Source: Candidatus Borrarchaeum weybense (lineage in GTDB: Archaea; Asgardarchaeota; Sifarchaeia; Borrarchaeales; Borrarchaeaceae). Taken from it: 64,000 nt of DNA. Under the pieces are notes generated by a model. That model searched no databases. It saw nothing but the letters and a program-made list of their open reading frames with translations, and had not been told where the DNA came from. How positions within the stretch are numbered: the first letter of the stretch is position 1; every line of letters begins with the position of its first letter. Shown in pieces: positions 51,816-61,553 of this stretch. The stretch spans positions 808,585-872,584 of the forward strand of contig JAHQJS010000004.1 of the NCBI GenBank assembly GCA_019057385.1, read 5' to 3'. The position numbers and the translations under genes were made by a program.

Positions 51816-52697
51816 TTGAAGCTTAACAAAAAGATAATCGGAGGAGTTGCGATCATCGTTATTTTGATGATCAGTCTCGGCGTTGTCTTTGGCACAGGAT
51901 ACGACAAACCACACCGCACAATTAATATCACGGGCTCAACAACAGTTCTTCCAATCTCACAACGATGCGCAGAAGAATGGACTACGACGAAGAATCCAGA
52001 TCGAAACTATCCTTATTATGACGAGATTAACGTTGCTGGAGGCGGCTCTGGTGTGGGCAAAAAGGATCTAATTGATGGAAACAATGATATCGCTGATTCT
52101 TCTTCACCTATGAAACCTGAAGAGTATGCAGATGCATACGCAAATGGCGTTAACCCTGTAGAACATGTTATTGCCCTTGACGGTCTCTCAATAGCGGTAC
52201 ATCCGACAAATGGACTCACTGATATTAGCATGGCTGAAATAAAAGCTATCTATGACGGAACAATTACCGACTGGAGCGAACTTGGACAACCCGCTGGCAC
52301 TATCGTGGTATATAACCGTGAGAGTTCGTCTGGATCCTTCGAAACATTCGAAAAGAAAGTAATGGATGAAGAACCCATTCGTGCTGACGCCATTGAAAAG
52401 ACTTCGAACGGCGCTATGAAGCAAGCAGTATCTGGCGATCCACTTGGTATCGCTTATATTGGTATTGGCTACGTAGATGGAACAGTAAAGGCATTAACAG
52501 TTGACGGTATCGTCGCCTCAGAAGACACTGTTCGCGCTGGAAAATATCCTATTGCGCGTGAATTATACATGTACACAGACGGCACCTTAGCGGAACAAGA
52601 AAACACCTTAGTAACAGACTTTATTAATTTCGTCTTATCCACGCAAGGGCAAGAACTTGTAGTAGAGGTCGGATTTATCTCTGTTCATGCACTCTAG
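51816..52697 (+). CDS. pstS: Phosphate ABC transporter substrate-binding protein
   Basis: This 293-residue protein begins at TTG 51816 (GAGAGTG upstream) with KLNKKIIGGVAIIVILMISLGVVFG, one membrane helix that anchors it outside the cell. The phosphate-binding blocks are GSTTVLPIS (about 34-42), GGGSGVGKKDLIDGNNDIADSSSPM (about 70-94) and RESSSGSFETFEK (about 170-182). No lipobox cysteine is present, as is common in archaea. It delivers phosphate to PstCAB, encoded downstream. A T-tract terminator follows, so it may be transcribed separately at higher level. Confidence 0.95.
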   Translation: MKLNKKIIGGVAIIVILMISLGVVFGTGYDKPHRTINITGSTTVLPISQRCAEEWTTTKNPDRNYPYYDEINVAGGGSGVGKKDLIDGNNDIADSSSPMKPEEYADAYANGVNPVEHVIALDGLSIAVHPTNGLTDISMAEIKAIYDGTITDWSELGQPAGTIVVYNRESSSGSFETFEKKVMDEEPIRADAIEKTSNGAMKQAVSGDPLGIAYIGIGYVDGTVKALTVDGIVASEDTVRAGKYPIARELYMYTDGTLAEQENTLVTDFINFVLSTQGQELVVEVGFISVHAL

Positions 52698-52738
52698 CAA
52701 CTGAACCACGACAACTCCGAATAAATAGAACTCTATCA

Positions 52739-52770
52739 ATCCCCTTCTTTTTTTGTTTTTTTGTTTAATT
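52739..52770 (+). terminator. T-tract terminator after pstS
   Basis: A run CCCCTTC-T8-G-T7-G-TTTAATT lies about 45 nt after the pstS stop. T-rich runs like this end transcription in archaea. It separates pstS from pstCAB. Confidence 0.55.
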
Positions 52771-52839
52771 TGGCAATAACGGATTTTTATCTCATTTTCA
52801 TTACGCTAGTCTTCTAACATGAGTGCTCCTAATAATAAA

Positions 52840-52916
52840 CTATATAGTTTATATAGTTATATAGAGCCGTGTATAGGGCAATATAGTGAAATATATAGGG
52901 ATATAGAGCGCTATAG
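52840..52916. promoter_or_regulatory. Phased TATAG array upstream of pstC
   Basis: TATAG occurs eight times in 77 bp, ending at 52847, 52856, 52864, 52876, 52886, 52898, 52906 and 52916; the spacing is 8-12 bp, about one helical turn. The first copy sits in the palindrome CTATATAG. This is a likely multi-site operator for the phosphate response, about 100 bp before the pstC start. Confidence 0.6.
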
Positions 52917-53012
52917 TTTATGGACATCGGATCCAGCGCCTTCATAGAAAACTTTATAACCTAAGACCTATCTAGAGCAACTTAGAAGGTAACAGATTTA
53001 ATATGGAATCAG

Positions 53013-53987
53013 ATGATGATGTCCGATAGTGCAAGTTATAAATCAAAATCTAAAAATTTATTCTCAAAAATCATTGATCCACAGTATCTTTGGAAAACAA
53101 TCAAAACTTTTGGAATAAAGGAATTTCTCCTGATTTGTGCATCAATTTCTGTCTTTGCAGTCCTTTTTATCTTTGTTTTTCTTTTCATAGAGGGTATTCA
53201 AGTATTCTTTGAAGTTAGCCCAATTGAATTCTTCTTTGGAACGACTTGGCGGCCAGCAGCTATTCCCAAATACAGAGCGTGGGGTATCGCTCCAATGATT
53301 ATCGGCTCTCTAATGGTCTCTTTCGGTGCATTAGCCGTAGCCATTGTTTTCGGTATAATGGCGGCAATCTATATAGCTGAAGTTGCCCCTCCACAAATAA
53401 GAGATTTCGTAAAGCCGATAATAGAAATCCTTGCAGGAATTCCATCAGTTGTGTACGGATTTTTTGGTCTCGTAATTTTAGTTCCTTGGATTAGGGAAAC
53501 ATTCAATGTTGTTGTTGGTGAAACTGCATTCACTGGTTCGCTCATTTTATCGGTGATGATACTACCAACGATTGTAAGTGTTTCTGAAGATGCAATCTCA
53601 GCAGTTCCAAGACACCTTAAAGAGGGTTCTCTTGCATTAGGAGCAAATGAATTTCAAACACTTAAAGCGGTTGTTCTTCCTGCAGCATTATCTGGGATTC
53701 TAGCAGCGATAGTTTTGGCTTTTGGAAGAGCGATTGGCGAAACAATGGCTGTCTTAATGGTTACAGGTGGTTCTCCAATAATTCCATCTCCATTTTGGAA
53801 TTACTTAAGCCCGGTGAGAGTAATGACGGCATCTATTGCGGCAGAAATGGGAGAAGCAGTCCAAGGTGGCACACATTATCATGCACTTTTTGCTATTGGA
53901 ATTGTTTTATTTGCCATCACATTTGTTCTTAATAATGTTTCCCGGAGAGTTGTTCGAAAACGAATAAAGATGCTTAAAAGACTTTAG
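53013..53987 (+). CDS. pstC: Phosphate ABC transporter permease PstC
   Basis: This 324-residue permease has six membrane helices after a 45-residue cytoplasmic N-terminus. The binding-protein-dependent transport loop is EDAISAVPRHLKEGSLALGANEFQTLKAVVLPAALSGI (about 195-230), and family blocks IYIAEVAPP and GIPSVVYGFFGLVIL are present. It pairs with PstA, encoded 17 nt downstream. A ribosome site is not clear at ATG 53013; two further ATGs follow at once. It imports phosphate using PstB. Confidence 0.95.
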   Translation: MMMSDSASYKSKSKNLFSKIIDPQYLWKTIKTFGIKEFLLICASISVFAVLFIFVFLFIEGIQVFFEVSPIEFFFGTTWRPAAIPKYRAWGIAPMIIGSLMVSFGALAVAIVFGIMAAIYIAEVAPPQIRDFVKPIIEILAGIPSVVYGFFGLVILVPWIRETFNVVVGETAFTGSLILSVMILPTIVSVSEDAISAVPRHLKEGSLALGANEFQTLKAVVLPAALSGILAAIVLAFGRAIGETMAVLMVTGGSPIIPSPFWNYLSPVRVMTASIAAEMGEAVQGGTHYHALFAIGIVLFAITFVLNNVSRRVVRKRIKMLKRL

Positions 53988-54004
53988 GAGGCTTAAACAC
54001 AACA

Positions 54005-54868
54005 ATGCCACCACTTTCAGCAAACAAATACGTGCAAAAAATATTTTTCACCCTCACTGGAATCGCAGTCGTAATTATTATGGGTGTATTATTCTTCCTA
54101 CTGGGTTTAATATTCATTAGAGGTGCACCAGTTATCAATTTGGAATTTCTAACACAAGCGCCTAGAAAAGGCATGACTGAAGGCGGAATCATGCCCGCTA
54201 TTATTGGTACGCTGTTATTAGTAGCATTCGCAGTAGCATTCGCATTACCTGTAGGGCTATTTGGTGCTATCTATTTAGTGGAATATGCAAAGGAAGGACG
54301 AATTACAAGAATAATAAATGAAGCCATTGAAAACCTAAATGCAGTTCCATCCATTGTTTTCGGTCTTTTTGGATTAGCATTCTTTGTAACTTTCTTAGGA
54401 TTTGGAAGGAGCATTCTTTCTGCTTCATTGACGCTTGCAATGATGATTTTACCCACAGTTATGGTGACTTCAGTAGAAGCTCTGAAGGCTATCCCTCAGA
54501 GTTTCAGGGAAGGAAGTTTGGCGCTGGGTGCGTCTAAATGGCGTACAATTCAAGATGTCGTCCTTCCAGAGGCATTTGCAGGGGTCTTAACAGGAGTGAT
54601 ACTTGCTATCGGACGTGTCGCCGGAGAAACTGCACCTATCCTGTTTACCGGCGTCGTATATTACAAATACGCTTTACCCTCCTCACCGTTCGATCAAACT
54701 ATGGCTTTAACATATCATTTATTTGTATTGGCAACTGAAAGCCCCGATATCGCAAAAACACGGCCAATACAATATGGAACTGCCTTAGTTTTAGTGGGGC
54801 TTGTTTTACTAGTAGATGCAACTGCCATCTATATTCGACGAAATATATTGAGCAAAAGAAGGTGGTAA
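54005..54868 (+). CDS. pstA: Phosphate ABC transporter permease PstA
   Basis: This 287-residue permease has six membrane helices, the block IYLVEYAKEGRITRIINEAIENLNAVPSIVFGLFGLAFF (about 88-126) and the EAA-type loop VEALKAIPQSFREGSLALGASKWRTIQDVVLPEAFAGVLTG. AGGAGG precedes the ATG. It is the second membrane subunit of the phosphate importer, co-transcribed with pstC and pstB. Confidence 0.95.
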   Translation: MPPLSANKYVQKIFFTLTGIAVVIIMGVLFFLLGLIFIRGAPVINLEFLTQAPRKGMTEGGIMPAIIGTLLLVAFAVAFALPVGLFGAIYLVEYAKEGRITRIINEAIENLNAVPSIVFGLFGLAFFVTFLGFGRSILSASLTLAMMILPTVMVTSVEALKAIPQSFREGSLALGASKWRTIQDVVLPEAFAGVLTGVILAIGRVAGETAPILFTGVVYYKYALPSSPFDQTMALTYHLFVLATESPDIAKTRPIQYGTALVLVGLVLLVDATAIYIRRNILSKRRW

Positions 54869-54871
54869 GAA

Positions 54872-55699
54872 ATGGACGCTGTAGATTTCGAAACTAAAAG
54901 TGATGTCCTTGATTTAGTTCAATTACCTGAGAGTAGTATAGACGAAGAAGAAATTGTACTAGAAACGAAGAATCTATCATTATGGTATGGGGATCTCAAG
55001 GTTTTACATAATATCTCACTCAAGGTTGTAAAAAATGCTGTGACTGCACTTATTGGACCCTCAGGGTCTGGAAAGTCCACTTTAATTCGCTGTTTCAATC
55101 GTATGAACGATCTAATTAATGGTGTACACATTGAGGGAACAGTTCTACTAGATGGTAATGATATTACTGAGCCAGATGTAGATGTTATACAGTTAAGACG
55201 ACAAGTTGGAATGATGTTTCAAAAGCCGAATCCGTTTCCAAAGTCGATCTATGATAACATCACCTATGGTCCAAAAGTTCATGGATTTAATGGAACTTTA
55301 TACGATGAAATAGTGGAAAAAAATCTCAGACGCGCAGCGTTATGGGATGAAGTGCATGAGAGGCTAGAAGATAATGCTCTTGACTTATCAATTGGTCAAC
55401 AACAGAGATTATGCTTAGCAAGAACGTTAGCCGTTAATCCTGAAATCATTCTCATGGATGAACCATGTTCTGCTCTTGATCCCATTTCAACAGCAAAAAT
55501 CGAAGATTTAATCCAGGAACTGAAGGAAAACTATACAGTTATTATCGTAACTCACAATATGCAACAGGCAGCACGTGTAGCGGATTATACCGCCTTTATG
55601 TGCTTAGGGGAACTTGTTGAGTTTGGAGCTACTCTTCAAGTATTCGAAGCACCGAAATGCAAACAAACAGAGGATTATGTTTGTGGACGTTTCGGCTAA
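54872..55699 (+). CDS. pstB: Phosphate ABC transporter ATPase PstB
   Basis: This 275-residue ATPase has Walker [10 protein letters not shown] (about 70-78), Q-loop [27 protein letters not shown] typical of PstB, signature LSIGQQQR (PstB usually has LSGGQQQR, so the second Gly is replaced by Ile), Walker [14 protein letters not shown] and H-loop [10 protein letters not shown]. The N-terminus is extended by about 30 acidic residues. It starts 4 nt after pstA. A T-tract ends the operon at about 55731-55741. Confidence 0.95.
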   Translation: MDAVDFETKSDVLDLVQLPESSIDEEEIVLETKNLSLWYGDLKVLHNISLKVVKNAVTALIGPSGSGKSTLIRCFNRMNDLINGVHIEGTVLLDGNDITEPDVDVIQLRRQVGMMFQKPNPFPKSIYDNITYGPKVHGFNGTLYDEIVEKNLRRAALWDEVHERLEDNALDLSIGQQQRLCLARTLAVNPEIILMDEPCSALDPISTAKIEDLIQELKENYTVIIVTHNMQQAARVADYTAFMCLGELVEFGATLQVFEAPKCKQTEDYVCGRFG

Positions 55700-55765
55700 T
55701 ACGTTCACTCATTCTAGCACATTATCTCTTTACTTTTTTTTTGAATATGCTTTAGTTTTAGTATT

Positions 55766-56767
55766 TCACATGTAATTCTGTGTTAATTCATCAATTCGTG
55801 ACATCTCGTCTTTTGAAAGTTTAATGTGCATTGCACCAATATTCTGTTCCATTTGACTTGTCTTTGATGCACCTGGTATAGTTACAACTACATCGCCATG
55901 AAAATTGATAAGCCAATTTAGAGATACTTGTGCGGGAGAAGCGTTATGGGCTTGAGCAATCTCTTCTAGAGCGTCAATCAGTGGTTGGGTACGCTCTAGT
56001 TTCTTTTTTGGGCGAAGCCCAAAGCTCATCATTTTTCGCAATCTCCCGAGTTTTTTAATCAGAGACGGGTCCTCGTGGAACCTTCCAGTAAGCAATCCTT
56101 GCTCAAGAGGAGAGTACGCAATTATTGTTATACCTAGCTCTCTAGCAGTATCTAAGATATCATTCGTCTCAATTTTACGATCAAGTAAGCTATATTTCAC
56201 TTGATTGGAAACTAGCTGTAACTCGTGTTTTTCTTCAAGTATTTCGAACCCTCTTCTCATTTTACCTGCTGACCAATTACTAACTCCTATTGAACGAATT
56301 TTGCCATCTTTAACCAAATCAGCCATTGCATCCATCATTCCTTTAGTCGATGCTAATGCAATAGATGCATGAATCTGATGCAAATCAATTCCAAATCCGT
56401 CCAAATAATGTAGTCGTTTATCAATTGTTTTCCGAATTGAGTTCGCTCTTCTTGGAAATGGAAACCACTTAGTAGCAATGACAACGTCACCGTTTTTCAT
56501 GCCTGCCGCGTGAAGAGCATTTGCAAGATTTCGCTCTGACTTTCCAGCACCATAAGCCTCTGCCGTATCAAACCAGTTAATACCTCCATCAAGAGCAACT
56601 TTTACGATTTCGTTTATGATTTCGGGAGATAAAGAAGGCCAATATCGTCCACCAAATCCTCCTGATCCCCCTGAAAATTGCCAGCAACCTAGACCGATTT
56701 TAGTGATTTCAATTTCTGATTTTCCGAGATTTACTTTGTTGATTTGATTCATTTTAGTCACAACCAT
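55766..56767 (-). CDS. Aldo/keto reductase
   Basis: This 333-residue TIM-barrel oxidoreductase has the AKR pattern: GLGCWQFSG (about 22-30), DGGINWFDTAEAYGAGKSERNL with the catalytic Asp and Tyr (about 58-79), ATKWFP with Lys, HQIHASIAL, IRSIGVSNWSAGKM and IIAYSPLEQGLLTGRF. NAD(P)H-dependent reduction of an aldehyde or ketone is expected; the substrate is unknown. Its start overlaps the region of the comB stop, so the two are probably co-transcribed. Confidence 0.92.
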   Translation of the reverse strand: MVVTKMNQINKVNLGKSEIEITKIGLGCWQFSGGSGGFGGRYWPSLSPEIINEIVKVALDGGINWFDTAEAYGAGKSERNLANALHAAGMKNGDVVIATKWFPFPRRANSIRKTIDKRLHYLDGFGIDLHQIHASIALASTKGMMDAMADLVKDGKIRSIGVSNWSAGKMRRGFEILEEKHELQLVSNQVKYSLLDRKIETNDILDTARELGITIIAYSPLEQGLLTGRFHEDPSLIKKLGRLRKMMSFGLRPKKKLERTQPLIDALEEIAQAHNASPAQVSLNWLINFHGDVVVTIPGASKTSQMEQNIGAMHIKLSKDEMSRIDELTQNYM

Positions 56768-56768
56768 A

Positions 56769-57533
56769 CTAATGAAGAATAATTTTGTCTTTATCTTTGA
56801 GATATTCTGGAACTATTGAGATAACATTTTTCACAGAAAAAATCACGTCGTCACCAAATCCCTTTGAATAAAGATTTCTTGCATGTGAGGAGTTTATGGC
56901 AGCAAAATGCTCCAAACCTTCAACGAATTTCATATCTTCCTTAAGGAAATCATCAAGAATACATCCTTCATTCTCTAGAATTTTGGCAATTAGTGAGGCT
57001 GCTGCTAAATCTTCTCTAGCTTTAAGTTCCGATGGACCACCTGAAAGAACCATAACTATATTACGTTTCATCCTTTTTGCTTCCTTTAAAGATGTATAAG
57101 CAACTGCATTCGCATTTACTATAGCTCCTATAAAAATTCGAGCTGCTGCCTTGGCTTTTGATAGTCCCTTTGGAAAATTTGTGGACGAGAAAATTATGAT
57201 TTTTCCTACAATTCTATTTCTTGCTGATTCTAGATCATTCCTGTATGGAGAATTGCCGAGGTCAAAATCCTCGATCCGTTCCATGTTCCTTTCTCCAACA
57301 AGAAGAGCATCTGGAAATTTTGTTTCTTTTACATTTCTTGCTTCTTCAGGAGTGATCCGTACGTGAATTTCTTTTGCACCATTTTTTAGAAGGACAATAC
57401 AGTTAGTTGTAGCCCTCAATACATCAATAACTATAGCAACATTATTTTTGATTTGTTCAGGATCGACTGGTTTTATCTGATCGCTTTCTCGCCTCCATAC
57501 AAGAAATACTCGCGGATTTTCAGAGATCGACAT
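56769..57533 (-). CDS. comB: 2-phosphosulfolactate phosphatase (ComB family)
   Basis: This 254-residue protein has the ComB pattern: AIVIDVLRATTNCIVLLKNGAKEIHV (about 33-58), LLVGERNMERIEDFDLGNSP (about 76-95), IIFSSTNFPKGLSKAKAAARIFIGAIVNANAVA and VMVLSGGPSELKAREDLAAASLI. ComB removes phosphate from phosphosulfolactate in coenzyme M synthesis. The other com genes are not in the window, and ComB-like proteins also occur in organisms without coenzyme M. Start ATG 57533 has AGGATG upstream. Confidence 0.88.
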   Translation of the reverse strand: MSISENPRVFLVWRRESDQIKPVDPEQIKNNVAIVIDVLRATTNCIVLLKNGAKEIHVRITPEEARNVKETKFPDALLVGERNMERIEDFDLGNSPYRNDLESARNRIVGKIIIFSSTNFPKGLSKAKAAARIFIGAIVNANAVAYTSLKEAKRMKRNIVMVLSGGPSELKAREDLAAASLIAKILENEGCILDDFLKEDMKFVEGLEHFAAINSSHARNLYSKGFGDDVIFSVKNVISIVPEYLKDKDKIILH

Positions 57534-57572
57534 TGTTGTACATCCTTAAGCATAGGATCTTGTTAGTCTGGC

Positions 57573-58424
57573 TCAGAGTTTTAGAATAGTCCCTGTATTA
57601 AATAATTTAAATCCTTCCAAATTGTCAGAAAAGATTTTTTGTGCAAGAAAGCCCGTGCAGTGGCATGGTGCGAGTACTGTTGGATTCAAGGCGTTTAGAA
57701 TCTCTAAAACCGCTTTTATAGTTTCTGGGTCACTTTCTACTAAATGAAAGCCTCCGATAACTCCAATGATTTCTTCACGATTTGTAAGTTTTTGTGAATG
57801 GAAGATTGTATTTACGATTCCTGAGTGTGCACAACCAGCTATTATGACAAGTCCTTCCTTCATATTAACTATCAGAGCTTGATCGTCAAGTAATTCATCT
57901 TTCACAAGCATATCGTTTTTCTTGGTTAAAAGTTTGTTTGATAATGATGAAATTGAGGTTCGATTAATTTCCCCAGTTGTGCATGCTGACGGCGCAATTT
58001 TTACTGGAGTCTCAGATAATGTTAGGATTCCTGTGTGCTGAAGATCATCTTTGGAAAATGGAACCCCGATATATCTTAAACGTGCATGCTTTGAGTATTT
58101 CTTATCAAACATATTAGGATGTCCAATAATAGGAATTTTTTTTGGTATCTTTCGCAGGATATCTAAGAGTGCCCCAGTATGGTCATAATGGCCGTGGGAG
58201 ATTACTATGGCATCAATTTCTGTTAAATCAATTTTAAGCCGTTGAACATTATTAAAAAATGCGAAAGTAGATTGACCTGCGTCCATTAGAATCTTTGTCG
58301 TGTTATCCTCCAAGATAATCTCGATTAACATGGAAAGCCCATGCTCTGCATAAAACCCCGGTTTATTTGAAGTATTTTCGACAATAGCTGTTATTGTGAC
58401 CTCATCAGCAGGTTCTAGTTCCAT
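57573..58424 (-). CDS. Metallo-beta-lactamase fold hydrolase (COG1237 family)
   Basis: This 283-residue protein has the metal motif VISHGHYDHTGALLDIL (about 75-91, HxHxDH), a GHPNMF His, CAHSGIVN (about 200-207) and a C-terminal HCTG with GFHLVES. This form is COG1237, which includes the archaeal enzyme of methanopterin precursor synthesis (ribofuranosylaminobenzene-type substrate) and other hydrolases. The exact role is uncertain, though a pterin role would fit the C1 genes. AGGAGGAAA precedes the ATG, and a TATA-like TTTTTATAAAC lies upstream. Confidence 0.85.
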   Translation of the reverse strand: MELEPADEVTITAIVENTSNKPGFYAEHGLSMLIEIILEDNTTKILMDAGQSTFAFFNNVQRLKIDLTEIDAIVISHGHYDHTGALLDILRKIPKKIPIIGHPNMFDKKYSKHARLRYIGVPFSKDDLQHTGILTLSETPVKIAPSACTTGEINRTSISSLSNKLLTKKNDMLVKDELLDDQALIVNMKEGLVIIAGCAHSGIVNTIFHSQKLTNREEIIGVIGGFHLVESDPETIKAVLEILNALNPTVLAPCHCTGFLAQKIFSDNLEGFKLFNTGTILKL

Positions 58425-58504
58425 AAAAATTTCCTCCTGAACCTAGTAAGATAACTTTGTCTTATGGTGAAATAACGAGTTTATAAAAATGAGGCTTGTC
58501 AACA

Positions 58505-58532
58505 ATTGCGTGAAAGTACTGTTTCACGTAAT
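58505..58532. promoter_or_regulatory. Inverted repeat upstream of the hydrolase gene
   Basis: CGTGAAA-GTACTG-TTTCACG forms a perfect stem, extended by ATTG/TAAT with one wobble pair. It sits between the Yip1 paralogue and the hydrolase gene, both leftward, so it may be an operator for the hydrolase or a terminator for Yip1. Confidence 0.5.
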
Positions 58533-58594
58533 GACAGTCTATCTAAAAATGAATCATAAAAAACTTCTTCGAATAATATAAAAAAAGGGGTAGG

Positions 58595-59260
58595 TTAAGG
58601 GAAAATTACTCCAACTAATCCTGCAATCGCTAGACCAAAACCAACGGCTACCCCTGCAAATATTAAGCCAAAGATTATGAATGCAAAGATATTTGCTAAT
58701 ATGGAAACTCCTGTAGTTGTATCAGCAACCTCTCTGAATGATAGTACATTGCTAATAAATAATAGAAGACCAATGATTAGACCGCCTCCTACAGCGATTA
58801 CAGCAACTTCGACGCCACCACCACCGACTGCAGTATATATTAGCGCTATGAAGAGAATAACATACAGGAATGCGTGTGAAAATGCAAATCCAGTAACTCT
58901 TAGGACCTGTATACCTTGAATGCCTTTGGATCCTACAAACTTACCCATTAGAAAAAGTACGAAAACCCAGATTATAAATGGGACAAATACGAAGAAAATG
59001 GACGCCACAATGAATATAAGAATTCCCGTAGCAATTTCGATTGGGGTACCTCCAATTGTCCAGGGACCGTAAATAAACCAGAGTGGAAGTAAAGCAATAG
59101 TTCCAATGACTAACAAGACGACCTCGATTAGAAAAGGCATAAGAACTGATTGAGTGGTTGCGGCAGGGTCATCCTTGACTTCGCTATATACACTTTTATC
59201 AAGTTTCATTGCACGTAAAATGCGCTCAGACATTTTTCTGATTGTTTCTCCAGTTGTCAT
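58595..59260 (-). CDS. Yip1-like multi-pass membrane protein (paralogue of 19974-20690)
   Basis: ATG 59260 has GGAGG 6 nt upstream; an upstream ATG at 59281 lacks a ribosome site. The 221-residue product has the conserved cytoplasmic segment LDKSVYSEVKDDPAATTQSVLMPFLIEV and about five membrane helices, ending SNVLSFREVADTTTGVSILANIFAFIIFG. It differs from the other copy by having its own transcript and no ABC partner. The role is unknown; Yip1 proteins of eukaryotes bind small GTPases. Confidence 0.8.
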   Translation of the reverse strand: MTTGETIRKMSERILRAMKLDKSVYSEVKDDPAATTQSVLMPFLIEVVLLVIGTIALLPLWFIYGPWTIGGTPIEIATGILIFIVASIFFVFVPFIIWVFVLFLMGKFVGSKGIQGIQVLRVTGFAFSHAFLYVILFIALIYTAVGGGGVEVAVIAVGGGLIIGLLLFISNVLSFREVADTTTGVSILANIFAFIIFGLIFAGVAVGFGLAIAGLVGVIFP

Positions 59261-59352
59261 TTTCATCCTCCAAAATTTCAAATAAACTTGATGTAGGGTG
59301 TTTATTTTCTTTGTAGTATAAAAATATAGTTTGTTGTCGAGGAAAGGATTCT

Positions 59353-60912
59353 TCAGTTACTGAAATCACGAGACTGATTATTAATAGGGATTACTACATG
59401 AAAGATGCTTCCTTTGCCGATACTACTTTCCGCCCAAATTAAACCACCGTGCATTTTAACATATTCTTTTGTGATGGCCAGACCTAGACCTGTACGTTCA
59501 AACTTAGATTGAAAATCAGCTGATACTGATAGATCAACAACATGAAACGGTTGAAATATCTTATCAATATCTTTTTCCATGATTCCGATCCCCGTATCCT
59601 TCACCATAACATGAATGGTCTCGCCTTCTTTCATTAATCTGATTGTAATTTTGCCTCCGTTAGGCGTGTATTTGACAGCGTTGGAGAGTAAGTTATTGAA
59701 GATTGTTCTCATAATTACGATATCCATGTAAATTAAAGGTAACGGCTCAGGAGTAATAAGGTCAAGCATATGTCCATGTTTTCTTGCTAATGGCAAGATA
59801 TCTTTGATAACTTGGACAACTACACTTTCAAGAGAACCTAATTCAGGTTCTAATTTTTTCGTACCAGCTTCAAGTCGTGAATAATCAAGGAAATTATTAA
59901 CAAGCACTGTTAGTCTTTCAGCACTATCTGCAATAATTTCTATCCTACTCCTAATTGCCTTATGAAGATCTAAATTTTTGCTTTTCATTTCTAGAAGATC
60001 AACATTTACTTTCAAAGCACTTAATGGTGTACGCAGTTCGTGAGCTGCAGTATTAATAAATTTTGATTGTATCTGATCAACTTTTTTCCTCAAAGTAATA
60101 TCGCGGATTATTGCCATCAAAGCAGCTCTACCCTTATAGTCAATTACACTGACATTTAATTCAACAGGTATCTTTCTCCCATTCTTTGCAAGAATCTCTA
60201 TTTCATATCTATTTAGTACTCCTTCACCAGACATCCTTCTTTTATACCTATTTAATACTAATTCTCTGTATTCTGGAGCAACAAAATCAATAAATTGTTT
60301 CCCAAGAGCTTCATCTCTTGAAAAGCCAGTAAGTTCGATCATCTTTGTATTTACAAATTTTAGTTCTTTATCTTGAACAATACAAATTCCATCGTTTCCT
60401 TTTTCCACAAGCGTTGAATATTTTTTCTCCGATTCTTTTAACGCTTCTTCAGTCAACTTGTATTCAGTTATATCTTTAACTACTTCCACAACAGCGATAA
60501 TTTCACTATTAGAGTCTCTTACAGGAGAACTAGTAGTTAAAATATAGATTGGGCTGCCATCTGGGCGTAGAATCATTCCTTCTGAAATCACCGTTTTCTT
60601 TTTTTCAAGAACCATTTTAACTGTACAATTTGGACATGGTGATTCTAGCCCCTTATACGCTCTGTAACATTTCTCTCCAATAACATTTCCATAAATTGCT
60701 CTTTCTGGTTGATTTATCCAAATAATGTCCAAATCCCTATTTTGTATCGTAATGAGGTCTCCAATAGCGTTTAAAATTGCCTGTTGGGTAGCTTCCGATT
60801 TAATCAAAGCCATCTTTTGTTCTTCAAAGTTCTTTTCTTGAGGTTCAATATATCCTAGCACATGAGGAATCAATTTCTTTGGCGGAATTTCACGATGATT
60901 TGAGCTAGACAA
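59353..60912 (-). CDS. PAS-PAS sensor histidine kinase (soluble)
   Basis: This 519-residue kinase has PAS domain 1 (about 45-155) with four cysteines (EKCYRAYKGLESPCPNCTV), PAS domain 2 (about 165-285), HisKA with the phospho-accepting His in AAHELRTPLSALKVNVDLL (about 288-306), and HATPase_c with N-box FNNLLSNAVKYTPNGG, DTGIGI and GLGLAI. No membrane helix is present, so it senses inside the cell, perhaps redox or a ligand. No response regulator is adjacent. The TTG start at 60912 lacks a clear ribosome site. Confidence 0.9.
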   Translation of the reverse strand: MSSSNHREIPPKKLIPHVLGYIEPQEKNFEEQKMALIKSEATQQAILNAIGDLITIQNRDLDIIWINQPERAIYGNVIGEKCYRAYKGLESPCPNCTVKMVLEKKKTVISEGMILRPDGSPIYILTTSSPVRDSNSEIIAVVEVVKDITEYKLTEEALKESEKKYSTLVEKGNDGICIVQDKELKFVNTKMIELTGFSRDEALGKQFIDFVAPEYRELVLNRYKRRMSGEGVLNRYEIEILAKNGRKIPVELNVSVIDYKGRAALMAIIRDITLRKKVDQIQSKFINTAAHELRTPLSALKVNVDLLEMKSKNLDLHKAIRSRIEIIADSAERLTVLVNNFLDYSRLEAGTKKLEPELGSLESVVVQVIKDILPLARKHGHMLDLITPEPLPLIYMDIVIMRTIFNNLLSNAVKYTPNGGKITIRLMKEGETIHVMVKDTGIGIMEKDIDKIFQPFHVVDLSVSADFQSKFERTGLGLAITKEYVKMHGGLIWAESSIGKGSIFHVVIPINNQSRDFSN

Positions 60913-61245
60913 AATTATTCAACTTCATTTATTTTGAAAAGTGAATCAGGAGATCTCATTAAAGAAGATTCTCGATACTAATTGATTCTCATTTTCAATC
61001 TATTTCATTAAGTCTGTGCAAACTGATACTACTCAATACTTGTTAAAAAATTGTTTGGTTTGAAGAATATTTCAAAATAGCTCATCTGTCTGAAAAATCA
61101 TTGTTCACAAAAGGAATCAAAGATTTCTGTAATTTCCACTCAATTGAATAATTACTATACGTTTCATTAGAAAGTTAAAAGAATGCATCTTTATATACAA
61201 AAAATAAAAACTGAAACACTTAACTTGTGTTAAAGGTGAAAAAAA
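60913..61245. other. Intergenic region between the kinase and parvulin genes
   Basis: This 333-bp AT-rich gap has a TATA-like TCTTTATATAC at 61189-61199, about 50 nt before the parvulin start, and AAGGTGA as its ribosome site. No other feature is seen. Confidence 0.4.
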
Positions 61246-61518
61246 ATGAGTGTTAAAGCAAGTCACATCCTTGTGAAGAAGAAATCTCTCGCAGATCAAT
61301 TACTTGAACGTATAAACAATGGCGAATCCTTTTCCAAACTAGCTAAAGAATTCTCTGAATGTCCTTCTAAGAAACGCGGTGGATCGCTTGGTGAATTTTC
61401 TCGAGGTCAGATGGTTAAGCCTTTTGAAAAAGCTACATTTGCCCTTAAAGTCGGTGAAGTCACTCCAGAACCTGTAAAGACACAATTTGGATACCACATT
61501 ATTAAGCGAACAGGATAG
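61246..61518 (+). CDS. Parvulin-type peptidyl-prolyl isomerase
   Basis: This 90-residue protein is a bare parvulin domain: [70 protein letters not shown] and a C-terminal [12 protein letters not shown]. The two conserved His (ASHI and GYHII) and the [13 protein letters not shown] block are present. It lacks signal or membrane segments, so it acts in the cytoplasm on prolyl bonds. AAGGTGA lies 8 nt before ATG 61246. Confidence 0.95.
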   Translation: MSVKASHILVKKKSLADQLLERINNGESFSKLAKEFSECPSKKRGGSLGEFSRGQMVKPFEKATFALKVGEVTPEPVKTQFGYHIIKRTG

Positions 61519-61553
61519 ATCTCTAAATACAAAATACAAATGGAGGACACTTT

